A DNA stretch of 32,131 nt, taken from NCBI GenBank assembly GCA_030669595.1, contig DAOVDG010000011.1:1-32131 (forward strand), written 5' to 3'. This document shows, in pieces, positions 24,393-32,131 of this stretch (its first letter is position 1; each line of letters begins with the position of its first letter). This DNA comes from Candidatus Thorarchaeota archaeon. GTDB taxonomy: Archaea > Asgardarchaeota > Thorarchaeia > Thorarchaeales > Thorarchaeaceae. The notes below the pieces were generated by a model. That model searched no databases, had not been told where the DNA came from, and saw only the letters and a program-made list of their open reading frames with translations. A program made the position numbers and the translations under genes.

Positions 24393-25910
24393 ATGAATCA
24401 AGATAACTCACTACACGGGGAATTCAGCAGCATCTCACCTGCCGAGTTCTTCTATCGTAATCGCCAGATGGCAGGCTTTGGTAATCCGAGTCAGGCGGTG
24501 TACTCGACGGTTAGGGAGTTGGTGGAGAACAGCATTGATGCCTGCGAGGAGGCACGTAGGCATCCCGATGTGCGAGTGAGCATAGATGAAGAGCGGTCCG
24601 GCATCGTAAGGGTCACGGTGTCTGACAACGGCACTGGAGTTCCCTACGACGAAGTTCCCAATGCCTTCGCTCGGGTACTCTATGGCGATAAATTCACAGC
24701 ACGACAGAGGCGTGGAACCTTTGGCCTCGGAGTGACCATGGCGGCACTCTACGGACAAATCACTACAGACTCTCCCGTGATTGTAGTGACTCAAACTAGC
24801 CACACGACTGGAAGATACTACCAGCTTCTCATTGACATAGAAAACAACCAGCCTGTAATTCTGTCTGACGAATCATATGAGAGAGAGGGCCCAGGCACTG
24901 AAGTTACAATCCGGCTCAAAGGCGACCTCAACCGATCGAGAGAACGCGTATACGACTATCTACAATTGACTACAGTGGCTTCTCCTCATGCACACATGGA
25001 ACTTGCAATCAATGGGTCCTCTATAATGAGGATGGGCTGGTGGCACCAGATACTTCCAGCGCCAACTACAACATCAAAGCCACATCCTCATGGTGCTGAT
25101 TTGGAATTGCTTCGGCGTCTTGTTGCTGACGCCGGTAAACGGAGTCTTCATGACTTCTTGGTTGAATCATTTCAAAGGATGGGAACACGTACTGCAACGC
25201 GTTTTCTCAAGTTCTTGGCAATCAATCCCCGGCAGGCTGTGAATACGCTTAGTCGAGGAGATATCTCTCGTCTTAGCTCTGCACTTCGCTCCTTTGACGG
25301 ACTCGGTCATCCCGATGGCAAATGTCTAAGTCCGATTGGAAAAGATGCCTTTCTTACCTCAATTGAGTCTGTATTCGCCCCCTCAGCTTTGACCTACGGA
25401 AGCAGAGGGCCTACCGAATGGAGTGGTAATGCATTCATTGTCGAGGGCGTGGTAGCGATTGGTACGGGCGCACGTACAGCCGAAGTCCCGACACTGTACA
25501 GATTCGCCAACCGGGTTCCGCTCTTGTACGACAGTGGTGAAGATGCTCTTACAAAGATGCTGAAACGGGTGAACTGGGTTCAATATGGGGTTGGGTCGAC
25601 CACCCCTGTTTCAATCTTCCTTCATCTATGCTCGACGAGAATTCCCTTCAAAGCCGCTGGAAAGCAGTCGATTGCCTCTTTGCCAGAGATCGAGCACGAA
25701 ACACTCTCATTGCTTAGAGAATTAGGAAGAAGCCTGAAGAAGACTCTCAAGAGGGGCGAACGTTCAGTGCGCAATGCGCAGAAAAAGCGTGAATTTGACA
25801 AGGCAATGAAACAGGTGGCACAGTTCAGTGCGGAACTGGCAGAATGCGATGCAGTTCCATCAACAGCTGAACTCGTTCACAGATTGTTCGAGGTGGGCCA
25901 TCATGTCTGA
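24393..25910 (+). CDS. top6B: DNA topoisomerase VI subunit B
   Basis: 505 residues. The GHKL ATPase motifs are clear: VRELVENSIDACEEARR (N box), VSDNGTGVP (G1) and RRGTFGLGVTMAALYG (G2/lid). The middle H2TH and transducer regions follow, with GVGSTTPVSIFLHLCSTRIPFK near 395-420. It supplies ATP-driven clamp closure for the type IIB topoisomerase. ATG at 24393 follows a TATA-like CTAATATG about 30 bases upstream, so the leader is short. Its last eight bases overlap the top6A start, which keeps the two subunits matched in amount. Confidence 0.97.
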   Translation: MNQDNSLHGEFSSISPAEFFYRNRQMAGFGNPSQAVYSTVRELVENSIDACEEARRHPDVRVSIDEERSGIVRVTVSDNGTGVPYDEVPNAFARVLYGDKFTARQRRGTFGLGVTMAALYGQITTDSPVIVVTQTSHTTGRYYQLLIDIENNQPVILSDESYEREGPGTEVTIRLKGDLNRSRERVYDYLQLTTVASPHAHMELAINGSSIMRMGWWHQILPAPTTTSKPHPHGADLELLRRLVADAGKRSLHDFLVESFQRMGTRTATRFLKFLAINPRQAVNTLSRGDISRLSSALRSFDGLGHPDGKCLSPIGKDAFLTSIESVFAPSALTYGSRGPTEWSGNAFIVEGVVAIGTGARTAEVPTLYRFANRVPLLYDSGEDALTKMLKRVNWVQYGVGSTTPVSIFLHLCSTRIPFKAAGKQSIASLPEIEHETLSLLRELGRSLKKTLKRGERSVRNAQKKREFDKAMKQVAQFSAELAECDAVPSTAELVHRLFEVGHHV

Positions 25911-26955
25911 TTTGTCCAAGTCGTTAAGCGTCCTTAAAGACCTTGGAATTGCCATAGTTCAGTCAATCGATAACGAAGAGTTTCCAACGCTCGAATTTCC
26001 CGGTCGCGGGACTGAGAATCTCGTGTATGATGAAGAGAGTAAGCAATTCGTGCTTGGCAAAACCCGTGTCATAAGGGACTCTAGTAACCTTCGTCATATC
26101 AAGAGTTTCACACAACTTGTTTGGGTCGCTTCCTACGCCAAACAACTGCTACAGGCTGGTAGAACCTGTTCTCTAAGAGACCTCTACTACTCGAGCGAAG
26201 CATTTGGTGTTGAATTTGCAGATCAAGCCGAATCAAATCGAGCTGTGACAGATCTCGAGTGTCTGACGGGCATTGCCAGAGAAGCATTTGGTGTGTTTCC
26301 AGAAGAGCGTTCGTCAATCTATGGTCAGGTGACAATGCGCTACACTGTTGCGGGATACGAAGGACGGGACGTGGACCTCACACTCAGTCCTGATGGGCTG
26401 CCGATAGGTCCGGCACTAGTAACTGCGGACCCAGTCGAATCCCAGGCTGAGCTGATTCTGGCAGTTGAATCCGGAGGCATGTTCTCTCGCCTGATTGAAA
26501 CAAGAGCTTGGGAACGTTTCAATGCGGTATTGATACACTTGGGAGGCCAGCCCCCACGAGCCACGCGTCAGTTGATACGTCGACTACATGACAATCTGAA
26601 TCTACCTGTGTACGTCTTCACGGATGGAGATCCTTGGGGAATGCATATTGCAAGAGTCATCTCCACAGGCAGTGCCAACGCCGCACACATCCAGGGGTTA
26701 ACAACTCCGGATGCGGAATGGATTGGAGTCACTGCTGATGACATAACCAAATACTCCTTACCATCGGAGCCACTGAACAATGCTGATCTGAAGCGCTTAG
26801 ACGAGCTCTCAAGAGACGTGAGATATTCTGATTCTATATGGCAGGACTACATCCGTGATTTCCATCAGTTGCAGAGGAAGGCGGAACAACAGGCATTCAG
26901 TAGGCATGGTATGGACTATGTCGTAGACACGTATATCCCAGAGAAGATCCACTAG
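25903..26955 (+). CDS. top6A: DNA topoisomerase VI subunit A (Spo11-like)
   Basis: 350 residues from ATG at 25903, with GAGGTGGG just ahead; longer in-frame readings into top6B are not needed. The winged-helix domain has the catalytic tyrosine in LRDLYYSSEAFG. The Toprim domain has the acidic E in LILAVESGGMFSRL and DGDPWGMHIAR. It cuts both DNA strands and passes another duplex through, relaxing supercoils and unlinking replicated DNA with Top6B. The stop overlaps that of the convergent GlcNAc-phosphotransferase gene in the four bases CTAG. Confidence 0.97.
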   Translation: MSDLSKSLSVLKDLGIAIVQSIDNEEFPTLEFPGRGTENLVYDEESKQFVLGKTRVIRDSSNLRHIKSFTQLVWVASYAKQLLQAGRTCSLRDLYYSSEAFGVEFADQAESNRAVTDLECLTGIAREAFGVFPEERSSIYGQVTMRYTVAGYEGRDVDLTLSPDGLPIGPALVTADPVESQAELILAVESGGMFSRLIETRAWERFNAVLIHLGGQPPRATRQLIRRLHDNLNLPVYVFTDGDPWGMHIARVISTGSANAAHIQGLTTPDAEWIGVTADDITKYSLPSEPLNNADLKRLDELSRDVRYSDSIWQDYIRDFHQLQRKAEQQAFSRHGMDYVVDTYIPEKIH

Positions 26956-27989
26956 AACAATCCAACTCCCCACGGGTATGCTATGAGAAGAAGAAGTACT
27001 GTTCCATATGCCAAAAGCGCTTGGAAGATGACAAGAAGAATCACATTCTTCTTTTCGGTCATGTTCTTGAAAAAGTGAGGTAACACCCAGTACATGGTGA
27101 ATGGGCCAACTACCTCCAAGGTCCCATCTTCTCTGGGACTGGCAAACTTGGCGTAATCCATCCCCGTCCTTTTCACATGAACCCTGTACAGGATGTAAAG
27201 CAGGAAATTAACTGCAAAGGGTGCAAAGATGATGATTGCAAGCCTATCCATGTTTCCCAGAATCAGCGCCACGGCAATTGCTGCACCAATTGGCAGTCTT
27301 CCAACATCACCTGGCAGAATCTTTGCGGGGTATTTGTTGTAAATAAGAAACGCCAACGCCGCGCCCAGCAGAGCAGCCGCAACTGTGCCGGCATCTAGCT
27401 GGCTCTGCATGATTGCCTTCCCTGTGAATAACGGAAGAAGAAGCACGTACAAAACCACGGCTGACGAGTTCACAGTCGCCAACCCCGCCTCCAATCCATT
27501 CATGCCCCCATACATGTTCGTGGAGTCGATGATGAATGTCATCATCAATGGCACAATAATCAATGGATAGAGAACTCCGAATTCTATCGTTCCTACGAAG
27601 GGAATCGAGATGATGGTCGTGCCCACAGCCATCACCGCCATTGGAATCGAAGCGATAAGTGGGAGTACTATCTTTGTCTTGTTTTTGAAATCTAGATTAT
27701 CATCGAGAAGTCCAATCATACCTGCCATCAGTATTGATACCAACGCAGCCAAGAGCCCAGGGGCTACTGCCTCAGCCCTGAGGAATGTGGTGCAACCGAT
27801 GACAACTAGCAGACTTGTCACAATCGCAAAGAGGACTATGTAGCCACCCCCCTTTGCCACCTCCGGCTTCCCAGATTTATGGACATCAATCCCCACTTTA
27901 CCCCTCTCTTTGAGGGTTCGGATTGTGGTTGGCATTGCTAGGAACACAATGAAGAATGCGATTATGACGGCGACCGCGATTGCGTACAA
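26952..27989 (-). CDS. ALG7/AglH-like polyprenyl-phosphate GlcNAc-1-phosphate transferase
   Basis: 345 residues from TTG at 27989, nine bases after GGAG. About ten membrane segments. Family motifs are GIDVHKSGKPEVAKGGG (the substrate loop, 33-49), MIGLLDD (DD 96-97, metal site), STNMYGGMNGLEAGLA (156-171) and PGDVGRLPIGAA. The NGLE-G signature is nearer to eukaryotic ALG7 and archaeal AglH than to bacterial MraY, so the likely reaction is UDP-GlcNAc plus dolichyl phosphate giving dolichyl-PP-GlcNAc, the first step of N-glycan assembly. It is divergent from a sequon-rich surface protein gene, 187 bases apart. Donor sugar is inferred. Confidence 0.88.
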   Translation of the reverse strand: MYAIAVAVIIAFFIVFLAMPTTIRTLKERGKVGIDVHKSGKPEVAKGGGYIVLFAIVTSLLVVIGCTTFLRAEAVAPGLLAALVSILMAGMIGLLDDNLDFKNKTKIVLPLIASIPMAVMAVGTTIISIPFVGTIEFGVLYPLIIVPLMMTFIIDSTNMYGGMNGLEAGLATVNSSAVVLYVLLLPLFTGKAIMQSQLDAGTVAAALLGAALAFLIYNKYPAKILPGDVGRLPIGAAIAVALILGNMDRLAIIIFAPFAVNFLLYILYRVHVKRTGMDYAKFASPREDGTLEVVGPFTMYWVLPHFFKNMTEKKNVILLVIFQALLAYGTVLLLLIAYPWGVGLF

Positions 27990-28176
27990 CTAGACTGTCT
28001 CCTTGTGTACTGGCGCATTTACAATCCGTTTTACACTTTTCGGGATGAACCAAGCACAGTACGAAGATTTCCTTGCCGAAATCTATTTTAGCAGTTCCGA
28101 AGTTGGGGCGCAACGTTTGCGGTGCAGTGAAACCTGAGACTGCATACCGTAAATGCATCAAATTCGGTGATTCATC

Positions 28177-31128
28177 TTGAGCCTACTACGTAGAAGAATA
28201 GCAACAGTTGCGTTACTGGCGATATTTGTCATCAGTGGCGTCGCGTTGACTATTCCTGAGTTGAATTCTTGGAATCCCACGACCTTGGCTCACAACACCC
28301 AACAGGACTACTCCTACGCGGAGTCGATGCTAAACGCCTCAATACCCTATGTCGACGTCCACTATGGCTCTGCTGACGGGATAATCGACCCAACAGAGTA
28401 CGCGTACAGCTACACAGACGTAGCCACTGGAGTTACCATTTACCTTGAGCACAATTCAACACTCCTCTATGTCGGGCTCTCAGCCACCACTTCCGGCTGT
28501 ATTGCCCTTGGTTGGCAGAACTACACCTCAGACTTCACAAGCAGCGGCCTCAACGGTAGCGACTTGATATTTGGATGCGCTCCAGATACGCCGCACGAGG
28601 ACTATTTGAGAGTGACTAGCAATGATATTGTCACTGTTCACTACAAGCTGTTTGACCGGAATGGAACCCTGATGCAGGAGAGCGATATTCCTAACGATGA
28701 TTCTACAACCCCGATAGGAGAAGAACGGCTACTCCAGGGCTACATAGATGAAATAATCGGCATGAGAATCGGTGAAGAGCGTCATTTCATTATTCCTGCT
28801 GAGGAAGGCTACACTACGATTAACCATGAGCTATATGGAAAGGACCTTGAATATGTCATAACTCTGACACGAATCGGGTCCAATACAAACAACCCTGCTG
28901 ACGCAAGTCAGATAGTCTACAGGGATGACCATGCCATAGGCACATTCCAGCATCTTCCGGACGCTGATCAAAGCCGGATTGTTGCAGCGAATGGCAGTGA
29001 TGATGGCACCACAACAGAACTAGAGTATTTCATCAAAATGAACAGTACCGATCCCAATGACATTCCTCTGTTCAATGCAACAGATGTACAGTTTCCTTTC
29101 ATCCTGATGTTCGGAGGTTCTGAGAACTTCGATGAACTTCCGGTACAGCACACTGATTGGGCAAACCCCCTTATGGTTGAATTAGTGGGCAATACAGCAC
29201 CATCCATTGTTGTGGAAAACCCAACTCAGGATGGAGTTCTTGGTTTGGTGGCGGCGTTGAAAATCAACGTGACCGACAACACATACGTGCGGACGGCTCA
29301 CTACCGGATTGATGATGAGAACTGGACACAGATATTTCACAACTTCCAGTCCGACTTATGGGAAGTCAATGTTGACCTTTCTGAATTCGAGATTGGAAGC
29401 CACCAAGTCTGGTTCAAGGCAACTGATGTTTCCAATGTGACCAGTACGGCAATAGTGAACGTCACAATTGATTGGCCTTTTACTCCACTTATTGGAATGC
29501 GTCTTGATGTCGATAGGAGCTTCATGACACAGCCGTATCATAACACGAAGATTGAGGATGCATACACAATCCGCAACAACGGAACGGCCCCGATTGGAGC
29601 ATTGGAATTCTTCCTTCCGCAACCATGGCCGAGCAATTTCCTCTCAGTGTTGGCGGAAGACAGTGCTGGGAACGAGCTTGAGCTAGTACAACTTGATGAT
29701 CTCAACGGAATGATGCACTTCAGAGTCTATTTCGTTGAACCAGTCGGATTCCAAGATTCCCTAACATTTACGACGACAATGATGATGCATTCGTTGCATA
29801 AGCTCGTGGAAAACAATATCTACGACGCTACATATCTGAAGTACCCCACTGTACCCTATGTCCTGAAGACTGCGACGATGAAAGTCAGTTTCAGGAGTGG
29901 TGACTCTATTCAAGGCGATGTTCCAGACACTGACGACATCAATGTGGCTCCGATGAGCATGGAGGAGTTCGACTTCTCGCTACGGTCATACACACCGTTG
30001 ATTGATGCTGAACGGACCACTCAGATTGTAGTCGATGCATGGGGATGGCTCTCTTATAGCGAAACTATCAGCATAGAAAACATTGGTCCTGCAAAGGAGA
30101 ACTACTTCACATTCACGCTACCTGCTTACACAGCTGATCTCCGGATCTATGACGAAGTCGGAACTCTTGCGGAGTCGATGCCCCGTGAAGAGCTGAATTT
30201 CAATGATACACTTGAGATTAGGATTGATCTCAGGAGTGACCGCTTTGGCCTCGACGGATTCTCGCCCGGATACTCGTATACATTCTGGATTGACTACGTT
30301 ATACAGGCATCAAGTTATTCGGATGCTATTCCATCAGGTAGTCAGCTGAAGGTTCCGATAGCAACGTTCGGTGATGTGCTCGTAAGCAAGCATACAATCG
30401 ATATTGTATTTCCAATCTCAACCAACCTCGTAGAAACCTCAGGCGATTATGCTCTCATATATGGTGTATTTGACACGTCGATTAGATACACAGTCTATAA
30501 CACGACACAGGACAACCCACCCAACATCGTGTTGGTATACCAGGTTTCGGTAGGAGCTGCTGCTCGACCCATCCTCTTTTCACTGATTGCGGGTTTCATT
30601 GCCCTCATCTACGTAATGTACAGAAAAGTAGACTTGCCAGAGGAGATTGTCGGTTCGGGTGAAGAAGAACCAACTGCAACTGAGGCCAAATCTACGGGTG
30701 CGCCTCCAGAGCTCCTGAGGGAGTTTGCTACGCTCTATTCTAGGAAGACCGCTTTGAACATGGATCTTGAGAAGTTTGAGGCATCTCGAAGAAGAGGAAA
30801 GGTCAAGAAGAGGGAGTTCATGATTCGTCAGAAGGACATCAAGTCGCAGATGGAAAAGATTGACTTTCAGCTCCCATCGTTAAAGGATAAGCTCATCAGC
30901 GAAGGCGTGAGATACAGAGACATCGTAGCTCAGCTCGAGCTTCACGAAGAACGAATCGAGGGTGCAAAGGCCGGTCTCCGTCAGCTCCTTCTCAGGAAGA
31001 AGAAACAGAGGATTAGCCGTGCGGCTTTCGAGAAGGCTCGACAGGACTATCTAAAGGTCATCAAGAAGAGCACCAGCGCTACAGACCGCATTCTACTCTC
31101 GATTCAGGATGAGGCTGGAGATATCTAG
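28177..31128 (+). CDS. Large membrane-anchored surface protein: DOMON with inserted FKBP-like domain, Ig-like domain, coiled-coil tail
   Basis: 983 residues from TTG at 28177, six bases after GGTGA. Order: a signal or anchor segment (8-28); a DOMON-like first half (64-136: DGIIDPTEYAYSYTD, LLYVGLSATTSGCIALGWQ); an FKBP-like domain (147-235: VTVHYKLFDRNGTLMQESD, LLQGYIDEIIGMRIGEERHF, YGKDLEYVITL); a DOMON-like second half (245-336); an Ig-like domain (341-433); a long beta-rich region; a membrane helix (about 796-815); and a basic coiled coil to the end (about 845-983). Many N-x-S/T sites outside suggest N-glycosylation. The topology puts the bulk outside and 167 residues inside. FKBP may act as a chaperone for extracytoplasmic proteins; DOMON domains often bind haem or sugar. 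Function as a whole is unknown. Confidence 0.78.
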   Translation: MSLLRRRIATVALLAIFVISGVALTIPELNSWNPTTLAHNTQQDYSYAESMLNASIPYVDVHYGSADGIIDPTEYAYSYTDVATGVTIYLEHNSTLLYVGLSATTSGCIALGWQNYTSDFTSSGLNGSDLIFGCAPDTPHEDYLRVTSNDIVTVHYKLFDRNGTLMQESDIPNDDSTTPIGEERLLQGYIDEIIGMRIGEERHFIIPAEEGYTTINHELYGKDLEYVITLTRIGSNTNNPADASQIVYRDDHAIGTFQHLPDADQSRIVAANGSDDGTTTELEYFIKMNSTDPNDIPLFNATDVQFPFILMFGGSENFDELPVQHTDWANPLMVELVGNTAPSIVVENPTQDGVLGLVAALKINVTDNTYVRTAHYRIDDENWTQIFHNFQSDLWEVNVDLSEFEIGSHQVWFKATDVSNVTSTAIVNVTIDWPFTPLIGMRLDVDRSFMTQPYHNTKIEDAYTIRNNGTAPIGALEFFLPQPWPSNFLSVLAEDSAGNELELVQLDDLNGMMHFRVYFVEPVGFQDSLTFTTTMMMHSLHKLVENNIYDATYLKYPTVPYVLKTATMKVSFRSGDSIQGDVPDTDDINVAPMSMEEFDFSLRSYTPLIDAERTTQIVVDAWGWLSYSETISIENIGPAKENYFTFTLPAYTADLRIYDEVGTLAESMPREELNFNDTLEIRIDLRSDRFGLDGFSPGYSYTFWIDYVIQASSYSDAIPSGSQLKVPIATFGDVLVSKHTIDIVFPISTNLVETSGDYALIYGVFDTSIRYTVYNTTQDNPPNIVLVYQVSVGAAARPILFSLIAGFIALIYVMYRKVDLPEEIVGSGEEEPTATEAKSTGAPPELLREFATLYSRKTALNMDLEKFEASRRRGKVKKREFMIRQKDIKSQMEKIDFQLPSLKDKLISEGVRYRDIVAQLELHEERIEGAKAGLRQLLLRKKKQRISRAAFEKARQDYLKVIKKSTSATDRILLSIQDEAGDI

Positions 31129-31199
31129 CCGCCTCCTCCCACTTCGCAAGTCTTATCACATGAACCGTCACAAGAGAATGTCCCCCTGGGGGCCTAGTC

Positions 31200-32054
31200 A
31201 TGAACGAGCATCAAGTCTTCAACAGAAATGACGTCACCGTCAGTGATTTGCTCGAGCCCAACTCAAAGGCTCTAGAGATGTATCAGTATCTCAAGAATTC
31301 GCCAAAGGTCCAATCCTACCTCCGAACGGCGAACAGAATGGCTGTCTCTCGACTGGGCTACACAGACCACGGGCCTGTTCATGCAGAGGTGGCAACTTGG
31401 AACGCCATCAAGATATTCAACATTCTCGACGACACCTTCAGGCCCAATGTTGTGGCTGAGGGCATAGGTGACACTGATGATGCTCGCCTAATCGTGCTAG
31501 CATCGACATATTTGCATGACATTGGAATGACGGTACACCGAGAAGAACACTACCAAGCCTCACTCCAACTAGCAGTTCCAATCCTTGAGCCAAAGCTAGA
31601 AGCCATATACTCGGATACGTCATTAGCGACTGACATAATGTCCTTCATAATGCACGGCATCTACTCCCACGACGACGACACTCAATGTCTGACTCTTGAG
31701 GCCGGAATTACAAAGCTAGGTGATGGCAGCGACCTAACGAAAGGGCGCACCATTGTGCCCTATCACAAAGGCAAGGTTGACATCCATTCAGTGAGTGCGC
31801 TTGCCATCAACAATGTTATTGTTGAGAAAGGTGAGAAGAAGCCCCTTCGCATTACCGTGGCAATGGACAATCCTGCAGGAGTCTTTCAAGTGCAGGCTGT
31901 CCTAGAGAAGAAGATTCGCACTTCGGGCCTACGTGATCATATCACAATATACGTGCTTGTCAACGGCGAAAGGCTTATTCTCTCACACGTTAAACGACTC
32001 TTCAAAGTACAGATCACTGATCCTCCGGATGATTTGAAAATCGAATCGAAGTAA
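31200..32054 (+). CDS. HD-domain metal-dependent phosphohydrolase
   Basis: 284 residues from ATG at 31200, with GGGGG ahead as ribosome site. HD superfamily signatures are TDHGPVH (H57, H61), TYLHDIGMTVHREEH (H106, D107, H113) and, later, ITKLGDGSDLTKGR, where the aspartate completes the metal site. The last 90 residues (IHSVSALAINNVIVEKGEKK onward) form an alpha-beta domain seen in archaeal HD proteins of this kind. The family hydrolyses phosphate esters, including nucleotides and cyclic dinucleotides; the substrate here is not evident. The stop codon is immediately followed by the 3' end of a tRNA gene on the other strand. Confidence 0.85.
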   Translation: MNEHQVFNRNDVTVSDLLEPNSKALEMYQYLKNSPKVQSYLRTANRMAVSRLGYTDHGPVHAEVATWNAIKIFNILDDTFRPNVVAEGIGDTDDARLIVLASTYLHDIGMTVHREEHYQASLQLAVPILEPKLEAIYSDTSLATDIMSFIMHGIYSHDDDTQCLTLEAGITKLGDGSDLTKGRTIVPYHKGKVDIHSVSALAINNVIVEKGEKKPLRITVAMDNPAGVFQVQAVLEKKIRTSGLRDHITIYVLVNGERLILSHVKRLFKVQITDPPDDLKIESK

Positions 32055-32130
32055 TGGTAGCCCCGCCAGGACTCGAACCTGGGTCGGAAGGACCAAAACC
32101 TCCCATGCTTGACCTCTACACTACGGGGCT
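32055..32130 (-). tRNA. tRNA-Gln (anticodon UUG), CCA encoded
   Basis: The minus strand folds into a full cloverleaf of 73 bases plus CCA. The acceptor AGCCCCG pairs with CGGGGCT; the D stem GTGT pairs with GCAT using G-U pairs; the anticodon stem GGAGG pairs with CCTTC around the loop TTTTGGT, giving anticodon TTG; the variable loop is CGAC; the T arm CCAGG/TTCGAGT/CCTGG is perfect. The discriminator is A and the following CCA is encoded. There is no intron at the canonical position. The CCA directly abuts the stop codon of the HD gene. Confidence 0.95.
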
Positions 32131-32131
32131 A

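Noticed and set aside
25828-25902. Longer reading of top6A starting inside top6B
   Set aside because: The Top6A family starts at MSDLSKSLSVLKDLG-like sequence, and ATG 25903 has a GAGGTGGG ribosome site.
31182-31192. CCCCCTGGGGG inverted repeat before the HD gene
   Set aside because: Five-base arms with a one-base centre cannot form a useful hairpin; the GGGGG half is more simply the ribosome site.
1-32131. CRISPR arrays, insertion sequences, prophage or toxin-antitoxin cassettes
   Set aside because: No regularly spaced repeats, transposase or integrase motifs, or phage genes were seen; the winged-helix pair has no toxin partner.

Overview
The window is a gene-dense archaeal chromosome segment of mid-range G+C. 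Archaeal origin is clear from the genes: Hef, FEN1, topoisomerase VI, aIF2-beta, aIF1A, NMD3, RIO1, a Pno1/Dim2 KH protein, Cdc48 and aEF1B. TATA-like boxes lie about 25 bp ahead of several genes, and many ribosome sites read GGTGA or GGAGG, matching the archaeal 16S tail. Several features would suit an Asgard lineage such as Thorarchaeota: an RPA32-like OB-fold plus winged-helix protein, an ALG7-like GlcNAc-phosphotransferase, and a large DOMON/FKBP surface protein with a cytoplasmic coiled-coil tail. That placement is inference. No mobile element, CRISPR array or insertion sequence was seen.

Layout. 1-1107 (minus): sugar-1-phosphate nucleotidylyltransferase/acetyltransferase, cut by the window edge. 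1284-2620 (plus): two tandem paralogous winged-helix proteins behind a perfect palindrome, then an ArsR-like regulator that appears to start at CTG. 2626-4992 (minus): Hef, facing a divergent PRC-barrel gene (5058-5393). 5466-10063 (plus): metabolic operon of DeoC with a cysteine-rich tail, a tungsten aldehyde:ferredoxin oxidoreductase, and a PAPS-reductase-like protein with zinc ribbon, PUA-like and ferredoxin parts. 10060-14169: surface-glycan genes (polysaccharide deacetylase, membrane hexapeptide transferase, GT-C-like membrane protein). 14174-17141 (minus): cdc48, a winged-helix gene and ribL. 17390-17844 (minus): zinc ribbon and aEF1B. 18006-20640 (plus): FEN1, RPA32-like, aIF2-beta, DUF424. 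20686-21117 (minus): UPF0251 regulator, apparently starting at ATT. 21245-26955 (plus): NMD3, aIF1A, RIO1, Pno1, Top6B, Top6A. 26952-27989 (minus): GlcNAc-1-phosphate transferase, divergent from the DOMON/FKBP surface protein (28177-31128). 31200-32054: HD-domain protein. 32055-32130 (minus): tRNA-Gln(UUG).

How the genes work together. Two informational blocks cover DNA flap and fork processing (Hef, FEN1, RPA-like, Topo VI) and translation initiation plus ribosome maturation (aIF2-beta, DUF424, NMD3, aIF1A, RIO1, Pno1). The DeoC-AOR pair suggests deoxyribose-5-phosphate cleavage followed by ferredoxin-linked aldehyde oxidation. The glycan genes, the dolichyl-phosphate GlcNAc-phosphotransferase and the sequon-rich surface protein point to a glycosylated cell surface.

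Most worth following up: the surface protein whose FKBP domain seems inserted inside a DOMON domain; two probable non-canonical start codons (CTG, ATT), both behind good ribosome sites; the duplicated winged-helix pair with its operator; and the DeoC zinc-like tail next to the AOR. No gene-free stretch exceeds 300 bases.
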